Under the pieces are notes generated by a model. The model was not told where the DNA came from. It was given only the letters and a program-made list of their open reading frames with translations, and ran no database searches. Positions 51,467 through 59,887 of a stretch of 64,000 nucleotides of DNA are shown piece by piece. A program made the translations under genes and the position numbers. Numbering within the stretch: the stretch's first letter is position 1; each line of letters starts with the position of its first letter. The stretch spans positions 1 to 64,000 of the forward strand of contig DATAJX010000003.1 of NCBI GenBank assembly GCA_036261915.1. The letters are read 5' to 3'. The DNA is from DATAJX01 sp036261915. Its GTDB lineage: Bacteria > Pseudomonadota > Alphaproteobacteria > UBA2136 > UBA6156.

Positions 51467-51988
51467 ATGGCTATGGTTGCGACCCCCTCTGGAGATTCGT
51501 TTATTACGAAGTATGCCCGCATGGTGAATGCCTGGCGCATGACAACGGCGGCCGGCGTGATTGCCATTGCTGGCGTGGATTACATCCTGTTTACGCAACT
51601 GGCCAAGTGGCTGGGCGTAAATTGGGCCCCTGCCCTGATCTGCCTGGCGATAGGCGTGGTAGCCCTGTTTGTATGGGGCATGCTGCAACTGGCGGTGATG
51701 CCCGGCTCGCTCGACGAAGAGTACGAAGCGATGATGTGGGCACCCCCGCAAAGCCCCGAGGTGACCCGCCACAACCGGCTGGTGACCTGGGTATGGCGGC
51801 CGCTGGCCGTACTGGCGCTGGCAAGCCTGCTGGCCCTTCTGCTGGTCGCTTTTTATTACTGGCCGGTGCAATTTATTTTTGGCGTGCTGCTGCTGGCGTT
51901 GGCGGTGAAGAAAGTGGTCATTCCCCTGTTTAAGGAAATATGGGGACTGGTTGAAGAAATGGACGACCCGGAAAAGCGTTTTACCTGA
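51467..51988 (+). CDS. four-helix membrane protein
   Basis: The product has 173 residues from ATG 51467, with GGAGAG upstream; GTG 51461 and ATG 51473 are alternatives. Four hydrophobic helices are visible (TTAAGVIAIAGVDYILF, ALICLAIGVVALFVWGML, LAVLALASLLALLLVAFYY, FIFGVLLLALAVKKVVI). A cytoplasmic acidic segment (DEEYEAMMWAPPQSPE) lies between helices 2 and 3. Similar membrane proteins are sometimes seen near F-type secretion genes, and this gene directly precedes the cluster, convergent with it. Function unknown. Confidence 0.7.
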   Translation: MAMVATPSGDSFITKYARMVNAWRMTTAAGVIAIAGVDYILFTQLAKWLGVNWAPALICLAIGVVALFVWGMLQLAVMPGSLDEEYEAMMWAPPQSPEVTRHNRLVTWVWRPLAVLALASLLALLLVAFYYWPVQFIFGVLLLALAVKKVVIPLFKEIWGLVEEMDDPEKRFT

Positions 51989-52000
51989 CGCTTCACAACG

Positions 52001-52028
52001 AAACAGGCCCCGATGGGGCCTGTTTTTT
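52001..52028. terminator. strong intrinsic terminator
   Basis: AAACAGGCCCC (52001-52011) and GGGGCCTGTTT (52015-52025) form an 11-bp stem with a GAT loop and following T. It can end both the membrane protein gene and the convergent secretion operon. Confidence 0.92.
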
Positions 52029-52043
52029 TGCGCACCCTATTGG

Positions 52044-52937
52044 CTAAAGCATGCTTTGCTCGCGCTCGGGCGCCAGCTTTTGCAGCATGCTGCTGAAGGT
52101 GCGCAACTTACGGGGATCCTGTTTATCGAGCGGGGTGTGGATGACGATGCGGTTGGGTTCGAGCACTGCGATTTTACAGGCCTTCCATGCGTTGTTGACG
52201 AAGTGCTTGATCTCGCTGTCTTTGCGTTCCTGGTCGGTTTCGCCCTTGCCTTCGGGGATGAGCGTGATGCGGCGCAGGCCCAGCACGGTTTGCAGGTGCT
52301 TGACGTTGATGCCGTCCTTCTCGAGCCACGCGCTCATGTGTTCGGCCGCCATGCGGATGACCGCCCAGCTGTTGGAGGCGCCCATCCAGATGCCGCTGAC
52401 GCATTCGGGGTAATATTCTTCGGTCACTGCCGCGACGAATTCCTTTCCCCGGCGGGTGGCGACGCGGATTTTGCTGACCGGCTCGACGCTGGCGCACATG
52501 GCCAGCACCTGTTTGGTGCCGACGGCGGGCTTTTCGTGGAAATCCATCACCGACAGCAGATTTTCGGGTACGAACACGAATTTTTCTTCGGGCAGGCGGT
52601 ACAGAATGCCGCCGTCGCGGAAGCCGCCGACCTCGCCTTCGACGATGCGGCCGGGGGCGTTATCGCCCATTTGCTGCAGCTCCATGGCCGCCATGAACTG
52701 TTTGACGCTAGGCAGGATGGGGGCGTTGATGTCGATCCAGGCGCCGTGCTCGCCGAAGCCGTTGCGGCGGCGCGCCGTGATGCTGCCGAGGTCGAGGTTG
52801 ACGTCGGCTTCGACCATCATGTCGCGATCGACATAAGCCAGGCGGATGGCGTTTGCCAGGGCCATTTCGAGTTGGGGTTCGGGCCAGCCGTATTCGGCCC
52901 CGATTTGACGGACGCGGTTGAGGTCGAGAATATCCAT
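52044..52937 (-). CDS. truncated NusA-like protein at the end of the secretion cluster
   Basis: The product has 297 residues. Residues 1-60 match the NusA N-terminal pattern (LEMALANAIRLAYVDRDMMVEADVNLDLGSITARRR). An S1-like stretch follows (PGRIVEGEVGG, LPEEKFVFVPENLL), then the NusA-like continuation RVATRRGKEFVAAVTEEYYPECVSG. A first KH-like domain follows (GINVKHLQTVLGLRRITLIPEG, HFVNNAWKACKIAVLEPNRIVI), but the GxxG loop is changed and the second KH and C-terminal acidic repeats are absent. It is much shorter than housekeeping NusA. It is last in a minus-strand T4SS gene set, followed by a terminator. It may affect transcription of that operon; this is inference. Confidence 0.75.
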   Translation of the reverse strand: MDILDLNRVRQIGAEYGWPEPQLEMALANAIRLAYVDRDMMVEADVNLDLGSITARRRNGFGEHGAWIDINAPILPSVKQFMAAMELQQMGDNAPGRIVEGEVGGFRDGGILYRLPEEKFVFVPENLLSVMDFHEKPAVGTKQVLAMCASVEPVSKIRVATRRGKEFVAAVTEEYYPECVSGIWMGASNSWAVIRMAAEHMSAWLEKDGINVKHLQTVLGLRRITLIPEGKGETDQERKDSEIKHFVNNAWKACKIAVLEPNRIVIHTPLDKQDPRKLRTFSSMLQKLAPEREQSML

Positions 52938-53028
52938 ACGCTACTGAACTCCCTTATGGGTCTGAAAGATTAACTGAATTATGGGGAGGCCGGTGGATGC
53001 CGTCAAGCGGCGTACACCATAATAAGAC

Positions 53029-55086
53029 TTAGTCGGCCCGGACAACCTGGTGCTTTTCGCCGCTGGCGAACTCGGCGGTGGTGGCGTTGACGCCGACCAG
53101 CTTCCAGCCGGCCACCTGCTCGCCCACCATCAGCACGCCCTCTTTACCCTCGTAGTAGGCGATGAGGCCGCGACCCGGCACCAGCGAGAGGATGTCGAGC
53201 GAGGGGAAATCGCCCGCCGCGATGCGCGGCTTGACGCCCTTGGGCATGCGCACCTTGGGTTCTTCGGGCGTAAAGACATTCACGTCGAAATCGGCCAGCT
53301 GGCGAACCTTGGGGGCCTCGACCGCGGGCTCGGGCAGAATGGGCAGGTTTTTGGGATTGTTGGCGTACAGCTCGGCGGGCGGCAGGCCTTCGACACCCTT
53401 GGCGGCCTTGACCGGGGCGGCACCGCTGTTGGGCGGCGGCAGCAGCGTGCCGCTGGCGCCCGTTGCGGCGCCGAGCTGGTTTTTGCCGTCCATGAACTGC
53501 GAAGGTTCGCGGAAGAATTCGGTGGGTTTGGGGGCCAGCGCGGGGGCGGGAGCTTCGGCCAGCGCCTTGCGGTAGGAGGCGAGTTCTTCGTCGAGCTGGG
53601 CCTTGAGATCTTCGCCGCGCTTGAGCTTTTCGACCTGGCTGAGGTTCTTGTCGTCGGCCTTGGAGGCTTCGGCGGCCTGGATGGCGGCGGGCTTGCCGCC
53701 TTCTTTGGCTTTTTCCTTGGCGATGGCCTGCTGCAGGCTGGCGATGTAGCCGACGTCGGCGGGCATCTTTTCGGTGCCGTCGGCGACGATGGGCTTGCCG
53801 GCCTCGCCGGGCGGGACGTCGGTGAAATCGACCACGGTGCTGGGGCTGCCGGCGGGTGTGGTGGGCTCGAGCGGCATGAAGGTGTTGGCGGCCACGGCGG
53901 GCGGCGGCAACAGGTTGCTGCCGCTGATGTTGCCCATGGCGATGACCTTTTCGGGCTGCAAATTAGGTTGCACGGCCGGGTTGGTGGAGGCGGGCGAGCC
54001 GGGCACCACTTCGGGCGCTTCGCGCAGGCTGCCGGTGAGGCGGGCCAGGCGTTCCTGCGTGCTGTCGGTGCGCGTGACCAGCGTGTAGGCCACGAACAAC
54101 ACGCCAGCTACAGCGGCGGCGGCGAGCACCAGCTGGAATGAACCACCACGCGGCGTGGCCGGGCTGGGCATGCTGGTTTTGGGCAATTCGGGCGCGCTAC
54201 GGCCGGGGCTGTTGGACCACGGCATGGACGGGATGGGGCCTTCGGCACCCGCGGTGCGCGAGAGGGCGACGTCGCGGAACAGGTCGGGCGGCGGTGCGGC
54301 AGGCGCGGCGGCGGCGGAAGCGACCGTGGGCGCGGCGGTAACGGCAGGGGTTTCGATATCCCAGCCGCTGGAAGTGCTTTCGGCCGCCTTGGCCGGGCCG
54401 GTGGCCCAGGGCAGGTCGGAGGTGGGTTCGGGCAGGCTTTGCGCAGGGACGGCGGGTTGCGGGGCCGGTGCGGGCATGGCTGCGGGAGCCTCAGGCGCGG
54501 CGGAAGCGACAGGGGCGGCGGCAGGTTCGGCCGGGGTTTCGAAAATATTGGTGGCGGGCAGCGGTTGGGATGCCGGCAGCGGCGCACTGAAGCTGGGCGG
54601 CGCGGCTTGCAGGCCGGAGGTCAGCGTATCGACATTCTGCGCGGGGATGATGCCGGCGTCAGCCAGGCGGTCGGGCGCTTCGGCAATGGGGTTTTTGACC
54701 GGCTGGGGCGCGGGCATGGCGGCCCCGGCTTCGGGCGCCGGGGCGGTTTCGGTGAAGGCGCGCGGCGCCTTGACGCGGCGGCGGGGTGTATCGTCGGACG
54801 GCAGGCTGGGCGTGGTGTCGGCGGGTTCGGACGGCGCGGCGGCCACGGCGGGCGCTTCGGGTGCGGTTACGGGCGCGGCCTGTTGCACCGGGGTTTCTTC
54901 CGGCAGCGGCGGCAGGGGCGGCAAATCGGGCAGCGTGTTGAGGATGGCGGTTTGCGCGGGGGTTTTGCTTTCGGGCGGGGCGGGCCATTGCTCGTCGATA
55001 TTAGCCACAGGCGCGGCTGCGGACGCCGACGGCTTGGCAGCTTCGTCGGGCGACACGCGTGAAGGCAATTGGCGCTTGAGGACCAT
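53029..55086 (-). CDS. large Pro/Ala-rich protein with one membrane helix, T4SS cluster
   Basis: The product has 685 residues from ATG 55086. Residues 1-300 are low-complexity and rich in Pro, Ala and Glu, with no transport signal. One membrane helix (FQLVLAAAAVAGVLFVAYTLV, about 322-340) follows, then a disordered periplasmic stretch. The C-terminal 40 residues (GRGLIAYYEGKEGVLMVGEQ through EKHQVVRAD) look like the small beta domain of GspC/PilP-type proteins. The gene lies between traC and the NusA-like gene and is expected to be a structural or anchoring part of the secretion machine. Not recognised as a named family. Confidence 0.7.
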   Translation of the reverse strand: MVLKRQLPSRVSPDEAAKPSASAAAPVANIDEQWPAPPESKTPAQTAILNTLPDLPPLPPLPEETPVQQAAPVTAPEAPAVAAAPSEPADTTPSLPSDDTPRRRVKAPRAFTETAPAPEAGAAMPAPQPVKNPIAEAPDRLADAGIIPAQNVDTLTSGLQAAPPSFSAPLPASQPLPATNIFETPAEPAAAPVASAAPEAPAAMPAPAPQPAVPAQSLPEPTSDLPWATGPAKAAESTSSGWDIETPAVTAAPTVASAAAAPAAPPPDLFRDVALSRTAGAEGPIPSMPWSNSPGRSAPELPKTSMPSPATPRGGSFQLVLAAAAVAGVLFVAYTLVTRTDSTQERLARLTGSLREAPEVVPGSPASTNPAVQPNLQPEKVIAMGNISGSNLLPPPAVAANTFMPLEPTTPAGSPSTVVDFTDVPPGEAGKPIVADGTEKMPADVGYIASLQQAIAKEKAKEGGKPAAIQAAEASKADDKNLSQVEKLKRGEDLKAQLDEELASYRKALAEAPAPALAPKPTEFFREPSQFMDGKNQLGAATGASGTLLPPPNSGAAPVKAAKGVEGLPPAELYANNPKNLPILPEPAVEAPKVRQLADFDVNVFTPEEPKVRMPKGVKPRIAAGDFPSLDILSLVPGRGLIAYYEGKEGVLMVGEQVAGWKLVGVNATTAEFASGEKHQVVRAD

Positions 55087-55231
55087 GATGCAGCGTAACA
55101 AAAAGCGGGCCGGTATAACGAGCGAGGTGCATAAACTGGATGCGTAAATCGGCGTGAATTTTTATATTCGGCCTTACCCCGTGGTTATGGGGCAACGCTT
55201 GCCGAATTTATCCGTGCTTAGCGGATCTGCC

Positions 55232-55331
55232 GCGCCTTGCTGCGGGCGGCATCGCGCCAAAGGCGCGTTTACTGCATGCGCTGCGCGCGCCCCTGCCCTT
55301 ACCTGACCTGTTGCGCCTTGCTGCGGGCGGC
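55232..55331 (-). repeat. duplicated traC tail
   Basis: A 19-bp sequence GCGCCTTGCTGCGGGCGGC occurs at 55232-55250 and at 55313-55331. The second copy codes for the traC C-terminus (AARSKAQQVR). In the same frame downstream, the first copy codes for a similar DAARSKARQIR followed by a stop. It is probably a remnant of duplication or gene replacement. Confidence 0.65.
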
Positions 55332-57896
55332 GCGCACGCCGTGGGGGTAACGCTCGGCGAACGTGACGGTGGCGTGCCACCAGTCGCCGTCGAATTCTTC
55401 ACGCAACCGCCGGATCTCGGCCACGTCGTCGGGCGTGGTGGTGGCCAGCGCGTAAGTGAGCCTGTCGGTGAGCAGGCGGCAGACCACTTCGCCGTCGGGG
55501 CTGATGAGATAGAATTCGGAGAAATAGCCGGGCATGGTGACCAGCCCCGCGATGTTGCTTTGGTGGCGGGCGCTGCGCAGGCCGAGGGTTTGCATCAGCA
55601 TCGGGATCATTTCGCGCCGCGGCTTGAGCAGGATGCGCTTGGTGATGTTGCCGATGACGGCCTGGCCGACCTCGGATGTTAAATCCTCTTCGTTCTGGCT
55701 GGCGATGCCGCACATGCAGTTAAGGCTGCGGTAGGTGCGGAACGCGCGCTTGAGCTGGTTGGCCACGGCCGGGCCACCCTTGCTGCTGACCATGCTGACC
55801 ATTTCGTCGACCAGCAGGTGCTTTTTTTCGCCGCGATCGCCGGTGTACATGACGTTGTCGATCATGGTGAAGATGGCGTTGATGATGACGTCGGCGATCT
55901 TTTCGTTGAGCACGTTTTGCAGGTTGAAGACCACCAGCTTGTCTTTTTCGGTGAAGCTGGGGGCGGCGTCGAACAGTTTGCCGTAAATGCCGGTTTCGCA
56001 GTAGCTGCCGATCTCGCGCGCCATCTGGTGCCCGGCTTCGCGGCTGGGTTCGTCGGCGTAGGGGAACTTGAGGAAGGCCTGCTGGATCCAGGTGGGGCGC
56101 AGCAGGTCGTCGGCCGGGACGATATCGTAGGCGTACTGCACGACCTGCTCGATGAGGCGTTGCTCGATGCGTGAGGTCTGGAAATTGCCTTTCTGGATCA
56201 TCAATTCGACGCTGGTGGCCCACTGTTGCAGGCGGTGCTTGGAGATCTCGCCCGCGAAGGGGTTGATGCAGACGTCTTGCCTATCGAGGTCGATGATGAT
56301 GAGCTTGCCCATGGTTTCGGCGAAGCGGTCGTAATCGTCCTTGATGGTGAGCAGGTACTGCTTTTCGATGCCCGAGCCGAACAGTTGCAGCACCAGGTCG
56401 GTGACGAAGAAGGACTTACCGGCACCGGACGTACCGGTGACGACGTAGTGCCAGTTCATGAACGCCGGGCTGGTGTGGTCGAAGAAGGTGATCTCGCCGT
56501 CGCGGTTGACGTAGAGGCACTGCGGCAGGTTCTTTTCGTACCTTGTGCCCGGAATGCCGTGGCCGCCCCAGTGGCCGTGCACCGGCAGCAGGTCGGAGAT
56601 ATCATCGGAGATGACGCGGCGGGTGCGCGCGAACGGGCCGGAGAACTGTTTGCGCCACGCCAGCGGCCAGCTGTAACTGACGGCCTGCAGGGCCATGGTC
56701 TTTTCGACATCGGGCACCACAGACAGTTTTTTGAACTGGGCGTTGATGCGCAGCAAATCGTCTTCAACCTGCTCCTTCGAGCGGCCGGACACGATGATGC
56801 CCACCATGGCGTAGACGATCTTGCGGCCCGAGAACAGGCGGGTTTTGGTTTGGGAAGCTTCTTCGGCATAAACATCGGCGTCTTCGCGGTTGAAGGTGCT
56901 GGCGATACGCTTGCGCAGCTCGGCGCTGAGGGTGAGCTTGACCTTTTCCATGGTCTGGCTGGCGCTGGTGAGGTTGCAGAAGAACGTGGTTTGGCTGACC
57001 GTGGTGCGGCGGATGACGCCGAGGAAGTCGGTCATGACCGAGTCGGGCATCATGGCGAGCATGCAGACGCCGTGGTAGTCGTCGCCCAGTTTGATGACGT
57101 CGAAATCGTTTTCGAGCGGCAGCGGAATGACCTGCTCGGCGAACGGGCGCAGCGGATCGACCGTGACGTTCTGTTGCGGATCCTTGAAGCTGGGGGCCAG
57201 GGTGGTCCAGTAGTGCTCCTTCAAATCGACCAGCGCCATGCGCTCGAGTTCGAACATTTGCGTGAGCGTGTTTTCGACCGAGAGGATGGCTTCGCGAAAC
57301 TCGGCGAGGCCTTCTTTGACCGTGTCTTCGAGGAAATGGCCGACGTACTTGCTGACGTCGAGCCCGATGCTGCGCAGCATGAGCGCGGCGGCCTGGAACA
57401 GCATATCGACGATGATGGACAGGATGCCGAAGCGCTTGCTTTGCTCGGGCGTGCGCAGCGTGATGATCATGTAGCTTTCGCGCAGGCGGGTGTGGCCACG
57501 CTCGGACACCGCGTAGCCTCGCTTGCCGGCCTCGAACATCTTATCGGCCCGCGACTGGCGCAGTTGCGCGGCCTTGGGCAGGTTGGGCGTGGCGGCCAGA
57601 TAGCGCTTGAGCGGCTTGGTGAGGTCGTTGTGCGAGGTGATGATGAGCTGCGCCTCGTAATCGACCGGTAGGCTTTCGATGAAGGTGCGCAGTTCGGTGA
57701 CGGTTTGCTCGTAGCCGTCATCGTAGCTATAGCTGGCGGGCACCGGGCAGCGCCAGCAGATGCCCATGCCACCGTCGGCCAGCAGGTGGACGCGATAGAG
57801 TTGCGATTGCGGATCGTCGTTGAATTCGAAATAGGGAAGCTGGCCGCCGACCATATTAGGCCGTAAGGGTGCGGTGATGTCTCCCTGGATCTTCAT
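55299..57896 (-). CDS. traC: TraC/VirB4-type conjugative ATPase
   Basis: The product has 865 residues, close to F plasmid TraC (875). The N-terminal domain carries WRCPVPAS and TVTELRTFIES typical of TraC. The ATPase has Walker A GTSGAGKS (about 485-493), Walker B LLVDEMVSM (about 690) and the FRTYRSLNCMCGIASQNEEDL region. It energises assembly of the F-type secretion channel at the inner membrane. It lies in the order traB, traV, traC, 36 bp after traV, as in F-type systems. Confidence 0.93.
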   Translation of the reverse strand: MKIQGDITAPLRPNMVGGQLPYFEFNDDPQSQLYRVHLLADGGMGICWRCPVPASYSYDDGYEQTVTELRTFIESLPVDYEAQLIITSHNDLTKPLKRYLAATPNLPKAAQLRQSRADKMFEAGKRGYAVSERGHTRLRESYMIITLRTPEQSKRFGILSIIVDMLFQAAALMLRSIGLDVSKYVGHFLEDTVKEGLAEFREAILSVENTLTQMFELERMALVDLKEHYWTTLAPSFKDPQQNVTVDPLRPFAEQVIPLPLENDFDVIKLGDDYHGVCMLAMMPDSVMTDFLGVIRRTTVSQTTFFCNLTSASQTMEKVKLTLSAELRKRIASTFNREDADVYAEEASQTKTRLFSGRKIVYAMVGIIVSGRSKEQVEDDLLRINAQFKKLSVVPDVEKTMALQAVSYSWPLAWRKQFSGPFARTRRVISDDISDLLPVHGHWGGHGIPGTRYEKNLPQCLYVNRDGEITFFDHTSPAFMNWHYVVTGTSGAGKSFFVTDLVLQLFGSGIEKQYLLTIKDDYDRFAETMGKLIIIDLDRQDVCINPFAGEISKHRLQQWATSVELMIQKGNFQTSRIEQRLIEQVVQYAYDIVPADDLLRPTWIQQAFLKFPYADEPSREAGHQMAREIGSYCETGIYGKLFDAAPSFTEKDKLVVFNLQNVLNEKIADVIINAIFTMIDNVMYTGDRGEKKHLLVDEMVSMVSSKGGPAVANQLKRAFRTYRSLNCMCGIASQNEEDLTSEVGQAVIGNITKRILLKPRREMIPMLMQTLGLRSARHQSNIAGLVTMPGYFSEFYLISPDGEVVCRLLTDRLTYALATTTPDDVAEIRRLREEFDGDWWHATVTFAERYPHGVRAARSKAQQVR

Positions 57897-57932
57897 GCGT
57901 ATATTTTTTTATTGTGGGGGCTGGCCATGCGC

Positions 57933-58376
57933 CTACGGGTTTTTGCCCGGTTTTTTGGGCACGGTGAGGTTGGGACGGCCCGCGGCGATGCCGGCATCGT
58001 CGTCGTTTTCGCCCAGTTCATTCGCGGGGCGCACCCACTCGTAGTGGTCGGTGAGGAAGATGGTGCTCCAGCTGCCGAAGGTGCGGGTATTGTCGTCGGC
58101 CACGTGAGGATACGTCCAGACCAGCAGGGTTTTGGGCGGACTGACGATGGCCAGTTCCTTTTCAGGCAGGTAGCTGGGGCGCTCGACGCGGGGACGGGTG
58201 ACCTTTTTGACCACCGGGCGTTGCAGGCCGCCTGCGCTGGCGTTTTTGTCGGAGGCTACGGCGGTGGCGTCGTCCATGCTCAGCGGATATTCGGGCGGCA
58301 GGGCGCTGCCGTAATATTTGCAGCCGGCGAGCAACAGTGCGGTGGCGGCGAACAGGAGCTGATTACGGGTTTTCAT
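57933..58376 (-). CDS. traV: TraV-like outer-membrane lipoprotein
   Basis: The product has 147 residues with a signal peptide and lipobox (ALLLAGC, Cys19). The C-terminal segment TLLVWTYPHVADDNTRTFGSWSTIFLTDHYEW resembles the TraV ending, where an Ile-Trp-Pro-rich stretch is conserved. TraV anchors the F-type core complex to the outer membrane and contacts TraB and TraK. It lies between traB (4 bp) and traC (36 bp), the usual neighbours. Length and diverged sequence make the name tentative but the context is strong. Confidence 0.72.
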   Translation of the reverse strand: MKTRNQLLFAATALLLAGCKYYGSALPPEYPLSMDDATAVASDKNASAGGLQRPVVKKVTRPRVERPSYLPEKELAIVSPPKTLLVWTYPHVADDNTRTFGSWSTIFLTDHYEWVRPANELGENDDDAGIAAGRPNLTVPKKPGKNP

Positions 58377-58379
58377 GGC

Positions 58380-59873
58380 TTATTGGCCTCCTTGCGCGGG
58401 GGGCAGCACCGCCGCGTTGGCGGGCTGCTGGTTGGTGGAATTGATATTGGCGTTATTGGCCGCGTTGAGCGCGCTGGCACGCGACTGATCGGCGGCTTCG
58501 CCGTCGAACAGCAGGGTCCAGGGGCTGCCTTCGTGGCGCAGTTCGACACCCGATAGCATGACGATGTGCAGTTCGCGCGTGGCATCGAGGCGGATGAACG
58601 GCAGCACGCGGTTGACGCGCTCCATCAGGTAATCGCGCAGGGACTTGGTGGCCTTGCTGACGCCGCCGGCGATCTCGGACTTGGTTTGGCCGCCGGTAAG
58701 CGTGGTGGTGGTGTTGCCGAACGCGCCGACGTTGGTGGTTTGCTGGTTCTGCTCGATGGCTTCGGACAGGCCGGCGGCGAAGTCGGCCAGCATGGCGGCG
58801 GCAATGCGGCTGGCGTCGCCTTCGTAGAACACGCCGGGCACGCCGATGATGCCGTCTTCGGCATCGACCACGTAACCGGAAAGGCTGTAGGTGACGGCGC
58901 CGAGATCGGGATAGACGCAGGTCATGCGCGCAGGCTTGCCGACGGCGCGCTCGGTGGAGACGTCGCCCTGGAATTCGACCAGTGCCAGGCAGCCGTCGAG
59001 GTTGACGGTGGTGTTCATGGCCGTGCGGTAGCTGCCGTGCAGGCGCACCAGCGCGGGGCTGGCCTGGCCGCCGACGAGGGCATCGACACCGTTAAGCATG
59101 GTGGCCTTGATGAAACCCAGCGGCGGCATGAAAGGCAGCGGATCGTTGGCAGCGGCCACGGCACCCACGGCTTCGGCCACCGAGCTGACGCCGCCGTTGA
59201 GCGGGCGGAGCACCGGGGCCAGCAGGGCCTTGCTGCCGGAGACCGCAGGGCCTCCGGCACTACCTAAAGGGGTTTGATTGATCCTGTCGCGCCTGGTGCC
59301 TGGGGCCCCCTGCCCGGCGGACGACGTGCCATCGACCGGCTCGCCCAGCTGGATCTTTTTCTGCTCGTCGGCCAGTTGGCCCATTTGCTCGCGGTTGCGC
59401 TGGCTTTCGGCTTCGATGCTTTTGATCTCGGCGGTGAAGTCGGCCATCATCTGGCGGCTTTCGCGCTGCATTTCGGCATTTTGCTGCAGGGCGGCGGCCA
59501 GGGCGCTATCGCGTTCCTGGAAGCGCTTTTCGACCGAATCCTTCAGCGAAGCCATGTCGCGGCGACTTTGTTCGAGCCAGCTTTGCATGAGCACCGGGCG
59601 GTCGGATTCGAGCCCGTTGAACACCTGCGTGGACGAAGGGCCGCCAGCCAGGGCCTGAGCGGTGACCTGATTGGGGTTGGCGCCTGCGGGTTGCTCGCCC
59701 CGGCTGCTGAAAACCATGTAAAGAATGCCGAACAATGCGACACCGATGACCACTTGCGCCGGGCGCGGCAGTTCGCGGAAGCGCTGCAGGACGCCCTCGA
59801 CACCGCCGCCGTTGCCACCGCGCGGGGTGCGGCGGGGGCTGATTTCGGGGCCGTTTTGTTCAGGTATTGCCAT
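58380..59873 (-). CDS. traB: TraB/VirB10-type core complex protein
   Basis: The product has 497 residues. One membrane helix (PAQVVIGVALFGILYMVF, about 38-56) precedes a coiled coil (about 95-170, SLKDSVEKRFQERDSALAAAL) and a C-terminal VirB10/TrbI domain. FIKATMLNGVDALVGGQASPALVRL is a characteristic stretch near 250. It spans the periplasm linking inner and outer membrane parts of the T4SS. It starts 14 bp after the unknown 701-codon gene and is followed by traV and traC. Confidence 0.92.
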   Translation of the reverse strand: MAIPEQNGPEISPRRTPRGGNGGGVEGVLQRFRELPRPAQVVIGVALFGILYMVFSSRGEQPAGANPNQVTAQALAGGPSSTQVFNGLESDRPVLMQSWLEQSRRDMASLKDSVEKRFQERDSALAAALQQNAEMQRESRQMMADFTAEIKSIEAESQRNREQMGQLADEQKKIQLGEPVDGTSSAGQGAPGTRRDRINQTPLGSAGGPAVSGSKALLAPVLRPLNGGVSSVAEAVGAVAAANDPLPFMPPLGFIKATMLNGVDALVGGQASPALVRLHGSYRTAMNTTVNLDGCLALVEFQGDVSTERAVGKPARMTCVYPDLGAVTYSLSGYVVDAEDGIIGVPGVFYEGDASRIAAAMLADFAAGLSEAIEQNQQTTNVGAFGNTTTTLTGGQTKSEIAGGVSKATKSLRDYLMERVNRVLPFIRLDATRELHIVMLSGVELRHEGSPWTLLFDGEAADQSRASALNAANNANINSTNQQPANAAVLPPAQGGQ

Positions 59874-59887
59874 GCGCAGGGGGCTCT

